Assembly: GCF_019973375.1 (NCBI RefSeq)
Contig: NZ_BPTV01000001.1
Location: 248,001-312,000 of the forward strand
DNA length: 64,000 nucleotides
Source: Prevotella lacticifex
Lineage (GTDB): Bacteria; Bacteroidota; Bacteroidia; Bacteroidales; Bacteroidaceae
Direction: 5' to 3'
In this document: in pieces, positions 26,215-34,340 of the stretch
How the letters are laid out: each line of letters opens with the position of its first letter
How positions within the stretch are numbered: the stretch's first letter is position 1
Made by a program: the position numbers and the translations under genes
The notes under the pieces: model-generated
Databases searched by the model: none
Told to the model about the DNA's origin: nothing
The model's input: only the letters and a program-made list of their open reading frames with translations

Positions 26215-26913
26215 TCAGCGGTACATGCCAAGAATTCTGAATTTCACCCAGAAGAGGGCGTGCTTCAAAGCCAGTTCGATGCGCCGGCCGAACCGCCGCT
26301 TGCGCCAGCTGCCGTAGATACAGTGCACACCGTAGGCGTCGGCGGCAACCTTGAAACGCTTGCTCGGGGTGAGAAGTCGCGAGGGATAGACCGTCAGACC
26401 ATCGAGGTGCTGCTCGGTATCCTCGTTGCGGTAGCCGAAATACTTCTCCGCGACATCGGCCATGATGTAAGGCGAGATAACCTCCTCATAGTCAGAGGTA
26501 TTGTAATGGTCGAACACCCGCTTGCAGAACTCGTTGCCCTTGCTGCCGATGAAGAACGCTGCCTGGAGCGCACTATGGCCATCATGGTCGGGGAAGAACT
26601 CATTGAACGTCACGCAGCCCTCGTCGACAATGATATCGTCGAACCTCCGGCGGAGGAAGATGTCGCTGTCCATGTACACACCACCCTCCTTCCACACGGC
26701 ATAGAAGCGGACAGCATCGGCGGCATAAGCCCACCGGTGGCACCGCAGAGCCTCATCGATGAACGGACAGCCGATGGAGCGGGCAGCATCGGCGTCCCAC
26801 AAGCGAATCTTATAGTCGGGCAGAAGGTGCCGCCACGTGTTCAGACAGGCCTGAATTTCCACAGGATAAGGGTCGTCGCTGAACCAGCATAAATGGATTA
26901 TCTTTGGGGTCAT
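26215..26913 (-). CDS. Glycosyltransferase family 32 (OCH1-like)
   Basis: 232 residues. The start PKIIHLCWFSDDPYP and the central RWAYAADAVRFYAVWKEGG followed by VYMDSDIFLRR (DxD-type metal site DSD) are characteristic of GT32 sugar transferases found in capsule and LPS loci. Pro-Asp-Tyr-Lys segments and a basic C-terminus (KRRFGRRIEL) suggest peripheral membrane association. The acceptor cannot be predicted. It is divergent from the GT2 gene. Confidence 0.88.
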   Translation of the reverse strand: MTPKIIHLCWFSDDPYPVEIQACLNTWRHLLPDYKIRLWDADAARSIGCPFIDEALRCHRWAYAADAVRFYAVWKEGGVYMDSDIFLRRRFDDIIVDEGCVTFNEFFPDHDGHSALQAAFFIGSKGNEFCKRVFDHYNTSDYEEVISPYIMADVAEKYFGYRNEDTEQHLDGLTVYPSRLLTPSKRFKVAADAYGVHCIYGSWRKRRFGRRIELALKHALFWVKFRILGMYR

Positions 26914-26969
26914 ATATTCTTTTTGTCGACAAAATCAGCTTTTTTATCATATAAATACAAGAAAATTCG

Positions 26970-26977
26970 TAATTTTG
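26970..26977 (+). promoter_or_regulatory. -7 box of the GT2 gene
   Basis: TAATTTTG, 40 bp before the start codon. The -33 region (TTTTTAT) is AT-rich but has no clear TTTG. Confidence 0.45.
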
Positions 26978-27017
26978 TATTCTACAATCAACCAACCCCT
27001 ATAATTCATCAACGAAA

Positions 27018-27944
27018 ATGAAAGTTACAGCTGTCGTCGTCACTTACAACCGTCTTGAACTGCTCAAGAAGAGTATAGCCGCCCTGCGGTCACAGAAGAG
27101 CCTCACCGACATCATCGTTGTCGACAACGGAGCCACCGACGGCACCCGCCAGTGGCTCGACACCGAGGCCGCGGGTCCCGACCTACGGGTCATCCACCAG
27201 GAGAACGTGGGAGGCTCAGGTGGTTTCCACACCGGCATCAAGGAGGCCTACAACGGTGGCGCCGACTGGATATGGTGCATGGACGACGACGTATTCCCGC
27301 GTCCCGACTGTCTCAGCCGGCTGCTCCTCCACACCACCGATGAGCGCACAGGCATCCTCGCGCCACGCCGACTGCTCGACGGCGAGGTGTTCTCGCATGA
27401 GTTCTGCCACTTCAACTTCGCCAATCCCTTGGCATCGATGCATGGAAAGAAGCTGCGCCAGAAGACCTTCGCCGACAGGGCCCAGGACCCCGCGACGGCC
27501 ATAGCCATTGTGGGCTGCGACTTCGAGGGACCGCTCATCAGCCGACGGGTGGTCGAGACTATCGGACTGCCCAACCGCGACCTGTTCATCTTCTGCGACG
27601 ATACCGACTACTGTCTGAGGGCTCACCTTGCAGGTTTCAGCCTTTATTATATTCCCGCGGCACTCATGGACAAGCATAAGTTCTTCTCTTCCGACACGTG
27701 GACGACGCGCAACCAGAAGAAGAAATGGAAGCGCTACTATCAGCTGCGCAACGAAACCTACATGAGTCACCACTACGGACAGAACTGGGGCGTACGCCAC
27801 CTGCGCGGTTTCGTCATGCTTCTTGGCTACTGGATTCCGGCCCTTCTCTCCATGCCGTTCACCAACGCGTGGACGATGAGCGACCTGCCCGTGCTGTGGA
27901 GAGCCTACCGCGATGGCATTGAGGAGAAGTTAGGAAAGAGATGA
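27018..27944 (+). CDS. Glycosyltransferase family 2, galactofuranosyltransferase-like
   Basis: 308 residues, GT-A fold: VTAVVVTYNRLELLKKSI (residues 3-20), IIVVDNGATDGT (35-46), QENVGGSGGFHTG (60-72), and the metal-binding WCMDDDVFP (about 82-90). The domain continues with CDFEGPLISRRVVE and FIFCDDTDYCLRAHLAGF (catalytic base region). The C-terminus has a hydrophobic segment near residues 270-285. The GGSGGF pattern is typical of the GlfT-like subgroup. It probably builds surface polysaccharide with the adjacent GT32. Confidence 0.9.
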   Translation: MKVTAVVVTYNRLELLKKSIAALRSQKSLTDIIVVDNGATDGTRQWLDTEAAGPDLRVIHQENVGGSGGFHTGIKEAYNGGADWIWCMDDDVFPRPDCLSRLLLHTTDERTGILAPRRLLDGEVFSHEFCHFNFANPLASMHGKKLRQKTFADRAQDPATAIAIVGCDFEGPLISRRVVETIGLPNRDLFIFCDDTDYCLRAHLAGFSLYYIPAALMDKHKFFSSDTWTTRNQKKKWKRYYQLRNETYMSHHYGQNWGVRHLRGFVMLLGYWIPALLSMPFTNAWTMSDLPVLWRAYRDGIEEKLGKR

Positions 27945-28096
27945 ACGGCCGCTACACATATATTATATAAGCTTACACTGAAAGCACAACCGCCCTCAGA
28001 GCAATCATTCCGGTTCTTTCCCGACGGCGAAAAGGAAAGGAAATAAATCACTCACGAAACCGACTGCGAGACCCTTGGAAACCGTTTCGTGTTGTT

Positions 28097-28292
28097 GAAA
28101 TATATTTACACCATTACAATACATACCGTTTTGCGTTCTAAAACGGCCCGTTTCAGGACGCGAAACGGTCCGTTTTGGCTTGCAAAACGGACCGTTTTAG
28201 AACGCGAAAAGGCATGTTTCTCTACACGTCTGATTATCAATCAGTTGCAAGAGTGAACCAAACGGCGCAACTGAATGAAATATTATTACATT
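28097..28292 (+). repeat. Palindrome-array intergenic element, copy 3
   Basis: 196 bp, forward. Unit starts at 28141, 28163, 28185 and 28207 (22-bp period). An additional half-preserved first unit starts at 28119. End repeats are TGAAATATATTTACACC and TGAAATATTATTACATT. The right end runs into a remnant of a CoA-transferase gene. Confidence 0.92.
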
Positions 28293-28398
28293 TAAAACAC
28301 CTCTCCCCAACCCTATATACTCTCCGAAATCGGTGAGCCGCTTGGTGCCTTCGCGGTCGGAAATGCCGTACATTACGAAGGCGACACGCAGGTTTTGG
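28271..28398 (-). pseudogene. Decayed duplicate of the acetyl-CoA hydrolase/transferase 3' end
   Basis: These 128 bp align with 30424-30552, the end and downstream flank of the intact gene, with one single-base gap. The translated remnant (28308-28398) shares 18 of 28 residues with the true C-terminus, including RLTDFGEYIG. Its stop codon is mutated from TAG to TTG. No upstream part of the gene is present. It lies on the far side of the ATPase gene. Confidence 0.85.
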
Positions 28399-28491
28399 AG
28401 CAACGCTAAGGCTGTAATCATAATTTCCGGCTTACGCTTGGCTCTGTCGTCAAGTGTAAGTCGCATTATTCCTAAGGCTGTGACAAACAGT

Positions 28492-29907
28492 TTAAAATAG
28501 AGCGTTCATGTCCAGCGACGCTGCAACCTCGTAGGAGTGGGCGTTTTCATTCAGGCCATAGGTTGTAATCATTGTCAGCTGTATGGCCTTCTTGAGTCCC
28601 GTCTCCTGTTCGAAATCGGTAATACGGTTGCGGAGCTTCTCCTCCTCGTTGGCGTCTATCGTGTACTTGCCCCGACTGTATTTGATCTCACAGAGGTTCA
28701 CGATGTCATCCGCCCTTTCGATAATCAGGTCCACTTGTGCAGCCGGTTTGCTTTGCTTGCTGCGCCAGGAGTAATATTCCGTGCGTATTCCAGCGATACC
28801 GAGTGCCTGTTTTATCTGTTGGACATGCGCCATACAGAGCCGCTCGTAGGCCAGACCATACCAGTTGTTCTGCTTAGGCGTGTTCAACGAATTCGACCAA
28901 TAGTGGCTGTCGGTGGAGTGCAGTCGACAGAAATCGTTGTAGAATCTTACATAGAAGTCAGTCAGCTGATAGATGCCATTGTTGGAGTTGATCTTTTTCT
29001 CGCGCACATTATATTTCCTCAGAAAGTCGCAGTTCTCTAAGTTTGTCAGCATTTTCGACAGATTGCCACCGCTTTCCTTTCCCAGTTTGGAGCTTATCTC
29101 CTTGCGCGTCAGTCCGCTTTTGTTGTCCGTCAGCAGACGTATAATGTCCTTATAAGGCTGCGGATTGCGAAAGAGAGAACTGAACAACCGTTCATACTCG
29201 CCGGCCAACTCGGCATCATCCGAAAAGAACAAGCGGTCGACATTCGCCGGCAGCCCCAACTTATTGTCGAGCAGACTCAGATAATAAGGAACACCACCGA
29301 GTATCATATAGGTCTGGCATATAGTGAGACGGTTCCAGTGAAAATCATTGGCTTTGAGGTATTCCTCCGTCTCGTGCAAAGTGAAAGGATGAAGGTGTAT
29401 CTCGTGCGTGATACGGTTGTGGAGACCGCCGTGACTGTCAATGATATTGTCCACCATCCATGTCGTAGCCGAGCCGCAAACAATCAGTTTTATGTTTTTC
29501 TGTCGGCTTGCCCACCCGTTCCAGAAGAGGTCGAGCGCAGGGACGAAACCCGACTTTGGCGTGTCGAGACACGGCATCTCGTCGATGAAAACAAGCACTT
29601 GCTGCTGATTGCCGCGTGCCGTGATCACCTCTCTCAGGGCCGAAAACGCTTCTATCCAGTTTGCCGGGCGTTTTCCCGTGTAGCCGCTCTGTGTGAGGGA
29701 CAATGCGAAGCTGGTGAGCTGCATGGCTGAATCGCCGTTGATGACGCCGGTCATGTCAAAGTCAAGCCTGTCGCCCAACGTCTCTGTCACGAGAAACGTC
29801 TTACCGATGCGCCGCCGTCCGTAAATGGCAATGAACTCAGAGCGATTGCTCTCTATGTACAGCTTCAATAGCTGTTTCTCCTTTTCTCTTCCTATCAGTC
29901 CACTCAT
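28492..29907 (-). CDS. AAA+ ATPase with C-terminal DUF234 PD-(D/E)XK-like domain
   Basis: 471 residues. Walker A is GRRRIGKT (30-37), Walker B VLVFIDEMP (about 116-124), sensor-like CGSATTW follows. A winged-helix segment covers about 265-310 (LTRKEISSKLGKESGGNLSKML). The C-terminal part has VDLIIERADDIVNLCEIKYSRGKY, which fits the D...ExK core of a PD-(D/E)XK nuclease fold. This combination is the archaeal-type ATPase/DUF234 group, often multi-copy in Bacteroidales and of unknown function. It lies between an intact and a decayed copy of the 3' end of the next gene. An array of inverted repeats overlaps its promoter. Confidence 0.85.
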   Translation of the reverse strand: MSGLIGREKEKQLLKLYIESNRSEFIAIYGRRRIGKTFLVTETLGDRLDFDMTGVINGDSAMQLTSFALSLTQSGYTGKRPANWIEAFSALREVITARGNQQQVLVFIDEMPCLDTPKSGFVPALDLFWNGWASRQKNIKLIVCGSATTWMVDNIIDSHGGLHNRITHEIHLHPFTLHETEEYLKANDFHWNRLTICQTYMILGGVPYYLSLLDNKLGLPANVDRLFFSDDAELAGEYERLFSSLFRNPQPYKDIIRLLTDNKSGLTRKEISSKLGKESGGNLSKMLTNLENCDFLRKYNVREKKINSNNGIYQLTDFYVRFYNDFCRLHSTDSHYWSNSLNTPKQNNWYGLAYERLCMAHVQQIKQALGIAGIRTEYYSWRSKQSKPAAQVDLIIERADDIVNLCEIKYSRGKYTIDANEEEKLRNRITDFEQETGLKKAIQLTMITTYGLNENAHSYEVAASLDMNALF

Positions 29908-29928
29908 ATATAGCTCTTTTTACTGAGG

Positions 29929-29959
29929 CAAAAATACATAAAAAAACCGATATTACCAA
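29929..29959 (-). promoter_or_regulatory. Promoter of the DUF234 ATPase gene
   Basis: TATTTTTG (29929-29936), 20-bp spacer and TTG (29957-29959) on the minus strand, 22 bp before the start codon at 29907. The TTG lies inside the first repeat of the array at 29958-30044. Confidence 0.7.
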
Positions 29960-30044
29960 GCCAAAAGCCTCAATTTTTGCTCCTTTTGGCTCACTTATAA
30001 CTTATTAGTGAGCCAAAAAGCGAAATTTTTATGGCTTTTGGCTC
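29958..30044. repeat. Array of four alternating AGCCAAAA motifs upstream of the ATPase
   Basis: Octamer AGCCAAAA or its complement TTTTGGCT begins at 29959 (+), 29984 (-), 30011 (+) and 30036 (-); spacings 25, 27 and 25 bp. The two inner copies form an extended palindrome TTTTGGCTCACT / AGTGAGCCAAAA with a 10-11 bp centre. The first copy overlaps the -33 element. Confidence 0.85.
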
Positions 30045-30073
30045 GATAATAGGCAGGTTAGAAGCCGTCCGGT

Positions 30074-30256
30074 CGGTCGTAAGACCGAATCTCTGTGGCG
30101 TTAGCTTGTTTTGAAGGTTTTCCTTTGTGTCAGCGCCAAGATCCTACGAAGGTGAATCTGCCATTTGTGGGTTGAGGGCGGTGAGAGGCCCAGCCTCTCA
30201 CAAGCCATCAAACCACAAATGGCAAAGAGCGAAAGCTCTTGGCGCTGACACAAAGG
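30074..30256. ncRNA. Three-tier long hairpin with GNRA-loop hairpins, candidate structured RNA
   Basis: The outer arms 30122-30141 and 30237-30256 pair perfectly over 20 bp. Middle arms TGCCATTTGTGG (30159-30170) and CCACAAATGGCA (30213-30224) pair over 12 bp, and inner arms GTGAGAGGC / GCCTCTCAC (30181-30189, 30193-30201) over 9 bp. Two small hairpins have GNRA-type loops: CGGTC-GTAA-GACCG (30074-30087) and GAGC-GAAA-GCTC (30227-30238). No promoter was found, so it may also be a DNA cruciform or element end. No ORF is present. Confidence 0.5.
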
Positions 30257-30368
30257 GTTTTATTGGTTTTGGTTTCAGTTTATGGTTGTCTATTTAACCG
30301 TTCTTCGTTCAATGGGATTACACTGCCAATGCGTCGCCCCAAATCATCATAGATAAACCATAATGAGC

Positions 30369-30445
30369 TGATAATCAGGATAGAAATTTATGTCTTGATG
30401 AAAAGTGATGAAGTTAAGTGCACCTGAATGAAATAATATTGCATT
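30369..30445 (+). repeat. Degenerate right end of a palindrome-array element
   Basis: CTGATAATCAG followed about 60 bp later by GAATGAAATAATATTGCATTTG matches the right flank of copy 3. The palindromic units are missing. It sits directly after the intact CoA-transferase gene, as copy 3 does beside the remnant. Confidence 0.55.
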
Positions 30446-30461
30446 TGAAACATCACTCCCC

Positions 30462-31970
30462 CTACCCTATATACTCGCCAAAATCGGTTAGCCGCATGTC
30501 GCCTTTGCGCTCGAAAGTGTCGTGCATGGCGAAGGCAGCGCGCAGGTTGTGGGGCGTATGCCCTTTCTCGGCGATGCGCAGATACTCCCTGAGCAGAGGC
30601 CGGTAGTCGGGGTGGGCGCAGTTCTCTATTATCTCATGGGCACGATGCAGAGGGCCCTTGCCGCGGAGGTCGGCAACGCCCTGTTCGGTGACGATGACGT
30701 CGACATCGTGCTCCGTGGAGTCGATATGCGAGCAGAACGGCACGATGGCCGAAATTTTTCCGTCCTTGGCCGTCGACGGTGTGGTGAATATCGACACGTA
30801 GCCGTTGCGCTCATAATCGCACGAGCCGCCGATACCGTTCATCAGTCGCGAGGCGCAGATGTGGCTGGAGTTCTCGTTGCCGTAGATATCGCATTCGATG
30901 GCCGTATTGATGGCGATGCTCCCGAGGCGGCGTATGACCTCCGGCGAGTTGGCAATCTCGCTCTGCCTGATGACGAGGTGCTTGGCAAAGAAGTCGATAT
31001 TGTCGTAGACGTGGTGCAGGGCCTCATTGGTGACTGTCATGGCCGTTGCCGACGCCGCCTTGACGAGACCGCGCTCGATGAGGTCGATGGCCGCATCCTG
31101 GACCACCTCCGAATAAACCTCGAAACTCGGAATGTGATGGTTCTTGCCCATAGCGGCCAAGACGGCGTTGCCCGTGGCCCCCACACCGCTCTGGATGGGC
31201 AGGAACTGCGGTGGTATGCGACCGGCCTTCATGTCGGCAACGAGGAACTCGGCAACGTTGTTGCCCATCTGCTCCGTCGTGGGGGTAAGAGCCTTGAACT
31301 GACGGGCCTCCTCGGGGATGTTGCACTCGACGACACAAACTATCTTCTTAGGGTCGATGGATACGTAGTCCTTGCCAATCCTGTCGAGAACGTGGATAAT
31401 GGGTATTGGCTGACGGCCGAAACCGCACTCGCCGGGTTCAAAAGTGTCGTGGAGCATGCGCGAGAGCGGACTGTGGAAGTGGTTGAGCTCGATAATGATG
31501 CGGCGGGCCAGCCGGGCTGCCGTAGTGGCGATGCCACCGGCCGACGTCAGCGACAAGCGGCACTCGTCGGTACCCTCGACGATGTCGGAGGCCTCGATGA
31601 TAAGCCAGTCCATAGTGCCGTAGACACCATGGCGCAGGCGCTCAGCCATGTGGCCGAGGTGCATGTCCTCATATTCTATCTCCTCAAGGTTGACATGCTC
31701 ACGGAAATCCTTGTTCGTCGAGAACGGAGCCCGGAATTTTATGGCATGGGCCAACGCCATGTCGCCCTCGATGCTCTGACAACTCGATGCGCCGGAGAAG
31801 ATTCCGACCTTGAAGGGGTGGCCGGCCTCATGCTCGCGGACGGCACGTTTCGACAACTCGCGGAACACAGCCTTTGGGTCGCCGTTGGGTGTGAATCCAC
31901 CTATGGCTATGTTGTCACCGTCGTGAATAAGTTCTGCGGCCTCCGAGGCCGTCATCCTTGTGTATGCCAT
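30462..31970 (-). CDS. Acetyl-CoA hydrolase/transferase (succinyl-CoA:acetate CoA-transferase type)
   Basis: 502 residues. The N-terminal CoA-transferase half has DGDNIAIGGFTPNGDPKAVF; the C-terminal half has GNENSSHICASRLMNGIGGSCDYERN and the conserved TEQGVADLRGKGP. This family moves CoA between acetate and succinyl-CoA or hydrolyses acetyl-CoA, and in Bacteroidales contributes to acetate and succinate formation. Length and both domains are complete. A -7 box lies at 32011. Its last 90 bp are duplicated as a decayed copy at 28308-28398. Confidence 0.93.
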   Translation of the reverse strand: MAYTRMTASEAAELIHDGDNIAIGGFTPNGDPKAVFRELSKRAVREHEAGHPFKVGIFSGASSCQSIEGDMALAHAIKFRAPFSTNKDFREHVNLEEIEYEDMHLGHMAERLRHGVYGTMDWLIIEASDIVEGTDECRLSLTSAGGIATTAARLARRIIIELNHFHSPLSRMLHDTFEPGECGFGRQPIPIIHVLDRIGKDYVSIDPKKIVCVVECNIPEEARQFKALTPTTEQMGNNVAEFLVADMKAGRIPPQFLPIQSGVGATGNAVLAAMGKNHHIPSFEVYSEVVQDAAIDLIERGLVKAASATAMTVTNEALHHVYDNIDFFAKHLVIRQSEIANSPEVIRRLGSIAINTAIECDIYGNENSSHICASRLMNGIGGSCDYERNGYVSIFTTPSTAKDGKISAIVPFCSHIDSTEHDVDVIVTEQGVADLRGKGPLHRAHEIIENCAHPDYRPLLREYLRIAEKGHTPHNLRAAFAMHDTFERKGDMRLTDFGEYIG

Positions 31971-32010
31971 AATGATTGAATATTAATACAGGTTAAACAA
32001 GCAATTTATG

Positions 32011-32018
32011 CAAAGGTA
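32011..32018 (-). promoter_or_regulatory. -7 box of the CoA-transferase gene
   Basis: TACCTTTG on the minus strand, 40 bp before the start codon; no good -33 element at the expected distance. Confidence 0.5.
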
Positions 32019-32136
32019 GTAATAAATATCTGAAGTAGCTTACTGTTAAGCCATTTATTTTAGTGATTTATTGCAAAATGGAATTTTATTCATTCCATTT
32101 GCAATAATCACTCTGCCGGCACGCCTCGGCCGACGG

Positions 32137-33135
32137 TTATTTCCTCTCCATTCCTCTTGACAGCCACATCATGAGGAAGTAGAACCCAACGCCGGTGATG
32201 AGTCCGGCGATGGCGTCGATGAGGTAGTGAGCCTGGATATAAACTGTGGCGCAGCAGAGGAAGATATAGAAAGGAAGGTAAACGAAGAACAGACGGCGGT
32301 TGCCGCTATGCCAGGCGAGGAGCATGCAGATGGTGCTCACCCCGACATGGCTGCTGGGGAAGGCGGCTGTGGGACGCTCGCCGGCTGCCTTGGCATCCTC
32401 GACAAACTGATAGAACACACCGTCGGTATAGCCCGGCGAGGGCAGGCTCGCGGTGTGGGTGAGGAAGTAGTCGTGGACGTTGGGGAACACTCCCTCGGCT
32501 ATCGTTTTCAGTCCTACGGCATGATAGTAGAACGTGGGACCGACAACGGGGAGGAATATATATATAAGGTAGTAGACGAAGAACGAGGCGAGGATGACGA
32601 AGGTGGCGCGCTCAAACTCGCGATAGCGGAAAGCAAAATAGAACATGGCCGTCACCGCTATCATGAAGTAGTAGGAGCCATAGCCCATGTCGAAGAGCTC
32701 ACTGGCTACGTGACTCGGCAGCACCTGCGAGAAGAGCAGTGCCGGCTGACAGCCGAAGAGCTGTTGCTCCCACTGCGCAAAGAGGTGGTCGAGATTCGGA
32801 AACAAGCGGTTGAAGTCGTAGGTCTCGGGGTACCATAAGCCTAACAGTGCGAGCTGAACGACCCCGCGGATGCCGAGCATCAGGCGGCAGGGCACAAGGC
32901 GATAGACGCCCCACAGGGCAAGGGTCATAGCCAAGAATCGCACACGGGCCATGAGTATGGCCGACGGGTCGGACATGCGGGTATAGAGAAAAAGGACGAG
33001 AAGGGTTGTCAACGCGGCGTAGGCGATGGCCACTTTCTCGAAGACCATCAGACCGCCGAGGGGTTTCTTCTCTATGGCGAAGAGGTCCTTGAGACCTGCC
33101 ACGGTCAGCAGACTGGTATTATCTTTCTTTGTCAT
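32137..33135 (-). CDS. PAP2-superfamily integral membrane phosphatase/phosphotransferase
   Basis: 332 residues with about seven hydrophobic segments. The lipid-phosphatase motifs are GERPTAAFPSSHVGVSTICM (C2, PSSH, about 262-280) and AHYLIDAIAGL (C3, HxxxD, about 307-317). The C1 KxxxxxxRP motif is not obvious. Large loops and the length are closer to the inositolphosphorylceramide-synthase-like/PAP2_3 group than to plain undecaprenyl-phosphate phosphatases; the substrate is unknown. It lies 71 bp downstream of an NAD-dependent epimerase gene on the same strand. Confidence 0.85.
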   Translation of the reverse strand: MTKKDNTSLLTVAGLKDLFAIEKKPLGGLMVFEKVAIAYAALTTLLVLFLYTRMSDPSAILMARVRFLAMTLALWGVYRLVPCRLMLGIRGVVQLALLGLWYPETYDFNRLFPNLDHLFAQWEQQLFGCQPALLFSQVLPSHVASELFDMGYGSYYFMIAVTAMFYFAFRYREFERATFVILASFFVYYLIYIFLPVVGPTFYYHAVGLKTIAEGVFPNVHDYFLTHTASLPSPGYTDGVFYQFVEDAKAAGERPTAAFPSSHVGVSTICMLLAWHSGNRRLFFVYLPFYIFLCCATVYIQAHYLIDAIAGLITGVGFYFLMMWLSRGMERK

Positions 33136-33206
33136 TGATTCGTTTTGGTTATTTTCCTATGGAGGAAAGGATTTTGCAGGGAACGACAACGGCTCCGGTG
33201 CGGCCC

Positions 33207-34208
33207 TCAGAGCCACCCGTTGGCCTTATACCAGGCCACGGTGTCGGCGACGCCACGGCTGAGGTCCCACTGCGGGTCGAAGCCTAACTCCTTGCGCGCA
33301 AGGGTGATATCGCACCGCCAGTTGCGCTGTTTGAGAATATTATACTTGTCGTTGTTGAGCACTATCATGCGGCCGGTGATGTGGCCGATGATGTCGCCGA
33401 CAGCCGTGATTACGCGCAGCAACCAGCAGGGAGCGGTGATGCGAACCCACCACGGACGGCCGAGGGCCTCGTGGACGAGGTCGCTGAAGGTGCTGCTCTG
33501 GTAGACGCTGCCGTCGCTGAGGAAGTAGGCATGACCGGTGACACCGTGGTCGAGGGCCTCAAAAACGGCCTGGACGACATCGCCGACATATACGAAGGTG
33601 ATGTCCTGACGCTTGAAACCAACGGCAAAATCGGTGTGGCCCTTGATGCTTTTCATCATCACGTAGTAGTCCTTCTCGCGCGGACCGTAGACGCCGGTGG
33701 GCCGGAGGATGACGTAGGGGAAGGCCGACGGCAGCGAGGCGAGGTAGCGCTCGGCCTCGAGTTTGCTGCGGCCGTAGGCGGTGTTAGGGCGTGGGGTGTC
33801 GGTGGGTTCAATCTCAGTGTAGGGCTGCTGCTCGCGGATGGCCCCGAAGACGCTCAGCGACGACATGTAGACAAAGTGCTCCAAGGGCATGTGAAGGCTC
33901 ATCAAGGCCTCTACAAGATTCTTTGTGCCGTAGGTGTTGACACGGAAGAAATCGTCGCTGCGAAGGGCTTTCGTCACTCCTGCGGCATGGACGACATAGT
34001 CGAACTGGTGGCCCTCGAGCTCACGGCGCAGCGACGCCACGTCCTGAAGGTTGAGTTCGATGAAGTGGATGCGGCTGTCGGTGAGGTACTTTCGCGACGA
34101 CGTAGAGCGGACGGCGGCCCACGTCTCCATGCCAAGGCGCAGGGCCTCCTCGACGATAAACGAGCCAATAAAGCCCGATGCACCCGTAATTAATATTTTT
34201 TTCATCAA
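33207..34208 (-). CDS. NAD(P)-dependent epimerase/dehydratase (extended SDR)
   Basis: 333 residues. The Rossmann nucleotide motif is ITGASGFIGSFIVEEALRLG (GxxGxxG, 6-25); the active site has YMSSLSVFG and YGRSKLEAE (YxxxK, about 151-159). The C-terminus (RNWRCDITLARKELGF) resembles 3-beta-hydroxysteroid-dehydrogenase-like and sugar-modifying SDRs. Substrate cannot be given. It is the first gene of a probable pair with the PAP2 protein. A -7 box TACCTTTG lies at 34229-34236, and RNase R is transcribed divergently. Confidence 0.9.
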   Translation of the reverse strand: MMKKILITGASGFIGSFIVEEALRLGMETWAAVRSTSSRKYLTDSRIHFIELNLQDVASLRRELEGHQFDYVVHAAGVTKALRSDDFFRVNTYGTKNLVEALMSLHMPLEHFVYMSSLSVFGAIREQQPYTEIEPTDTPRPNTAYGRSKLEAERYLASLPSAFPYVILRPTGVYGPREKDYYVMMKSIKGHTDFAVGFKRQDITFVYVGDVVQAVFEALDHGVTGHAYFLSDGSVYQSSTFSDLVHEALGRPWWVRITAPCWLLRVITAVGDIIGHITGRMIVLNNDKYNILKQRNWRCDITLARKELGFDPQWDLSRGVADTVAWYKANGWL

Positions 34209-34228
34209 GATTTAATCTGTTTTGCTTG

Positions 34229-34236
34229 CAAAGGTA
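34229..34236 (-). promoter_or_regulatory. -7 box of the epimerase gene
   Basis: TACCTTTG on the minus strand, 21 bp before the start codon. The same 130-bp gap must also hold the rnr promoter, for which only TTACTTTG near 34249 is seen. Confidence 0.5.
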
Positions 34237-34340
34237 CAAACTTTTTTGTTACTTTGCCTACAGAATCATTACATTAATGATTTCGGCGACGATTGTTGTA
34301 CAATTCGTCTTATTTTATTAACATTGTGGATATTACTACT

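Noticed and set aside
30522..31979. Plus-strand open frame opposite the CoA-transferase gene
   Set aside because: Shadow of a well-supported minus-strand gene.
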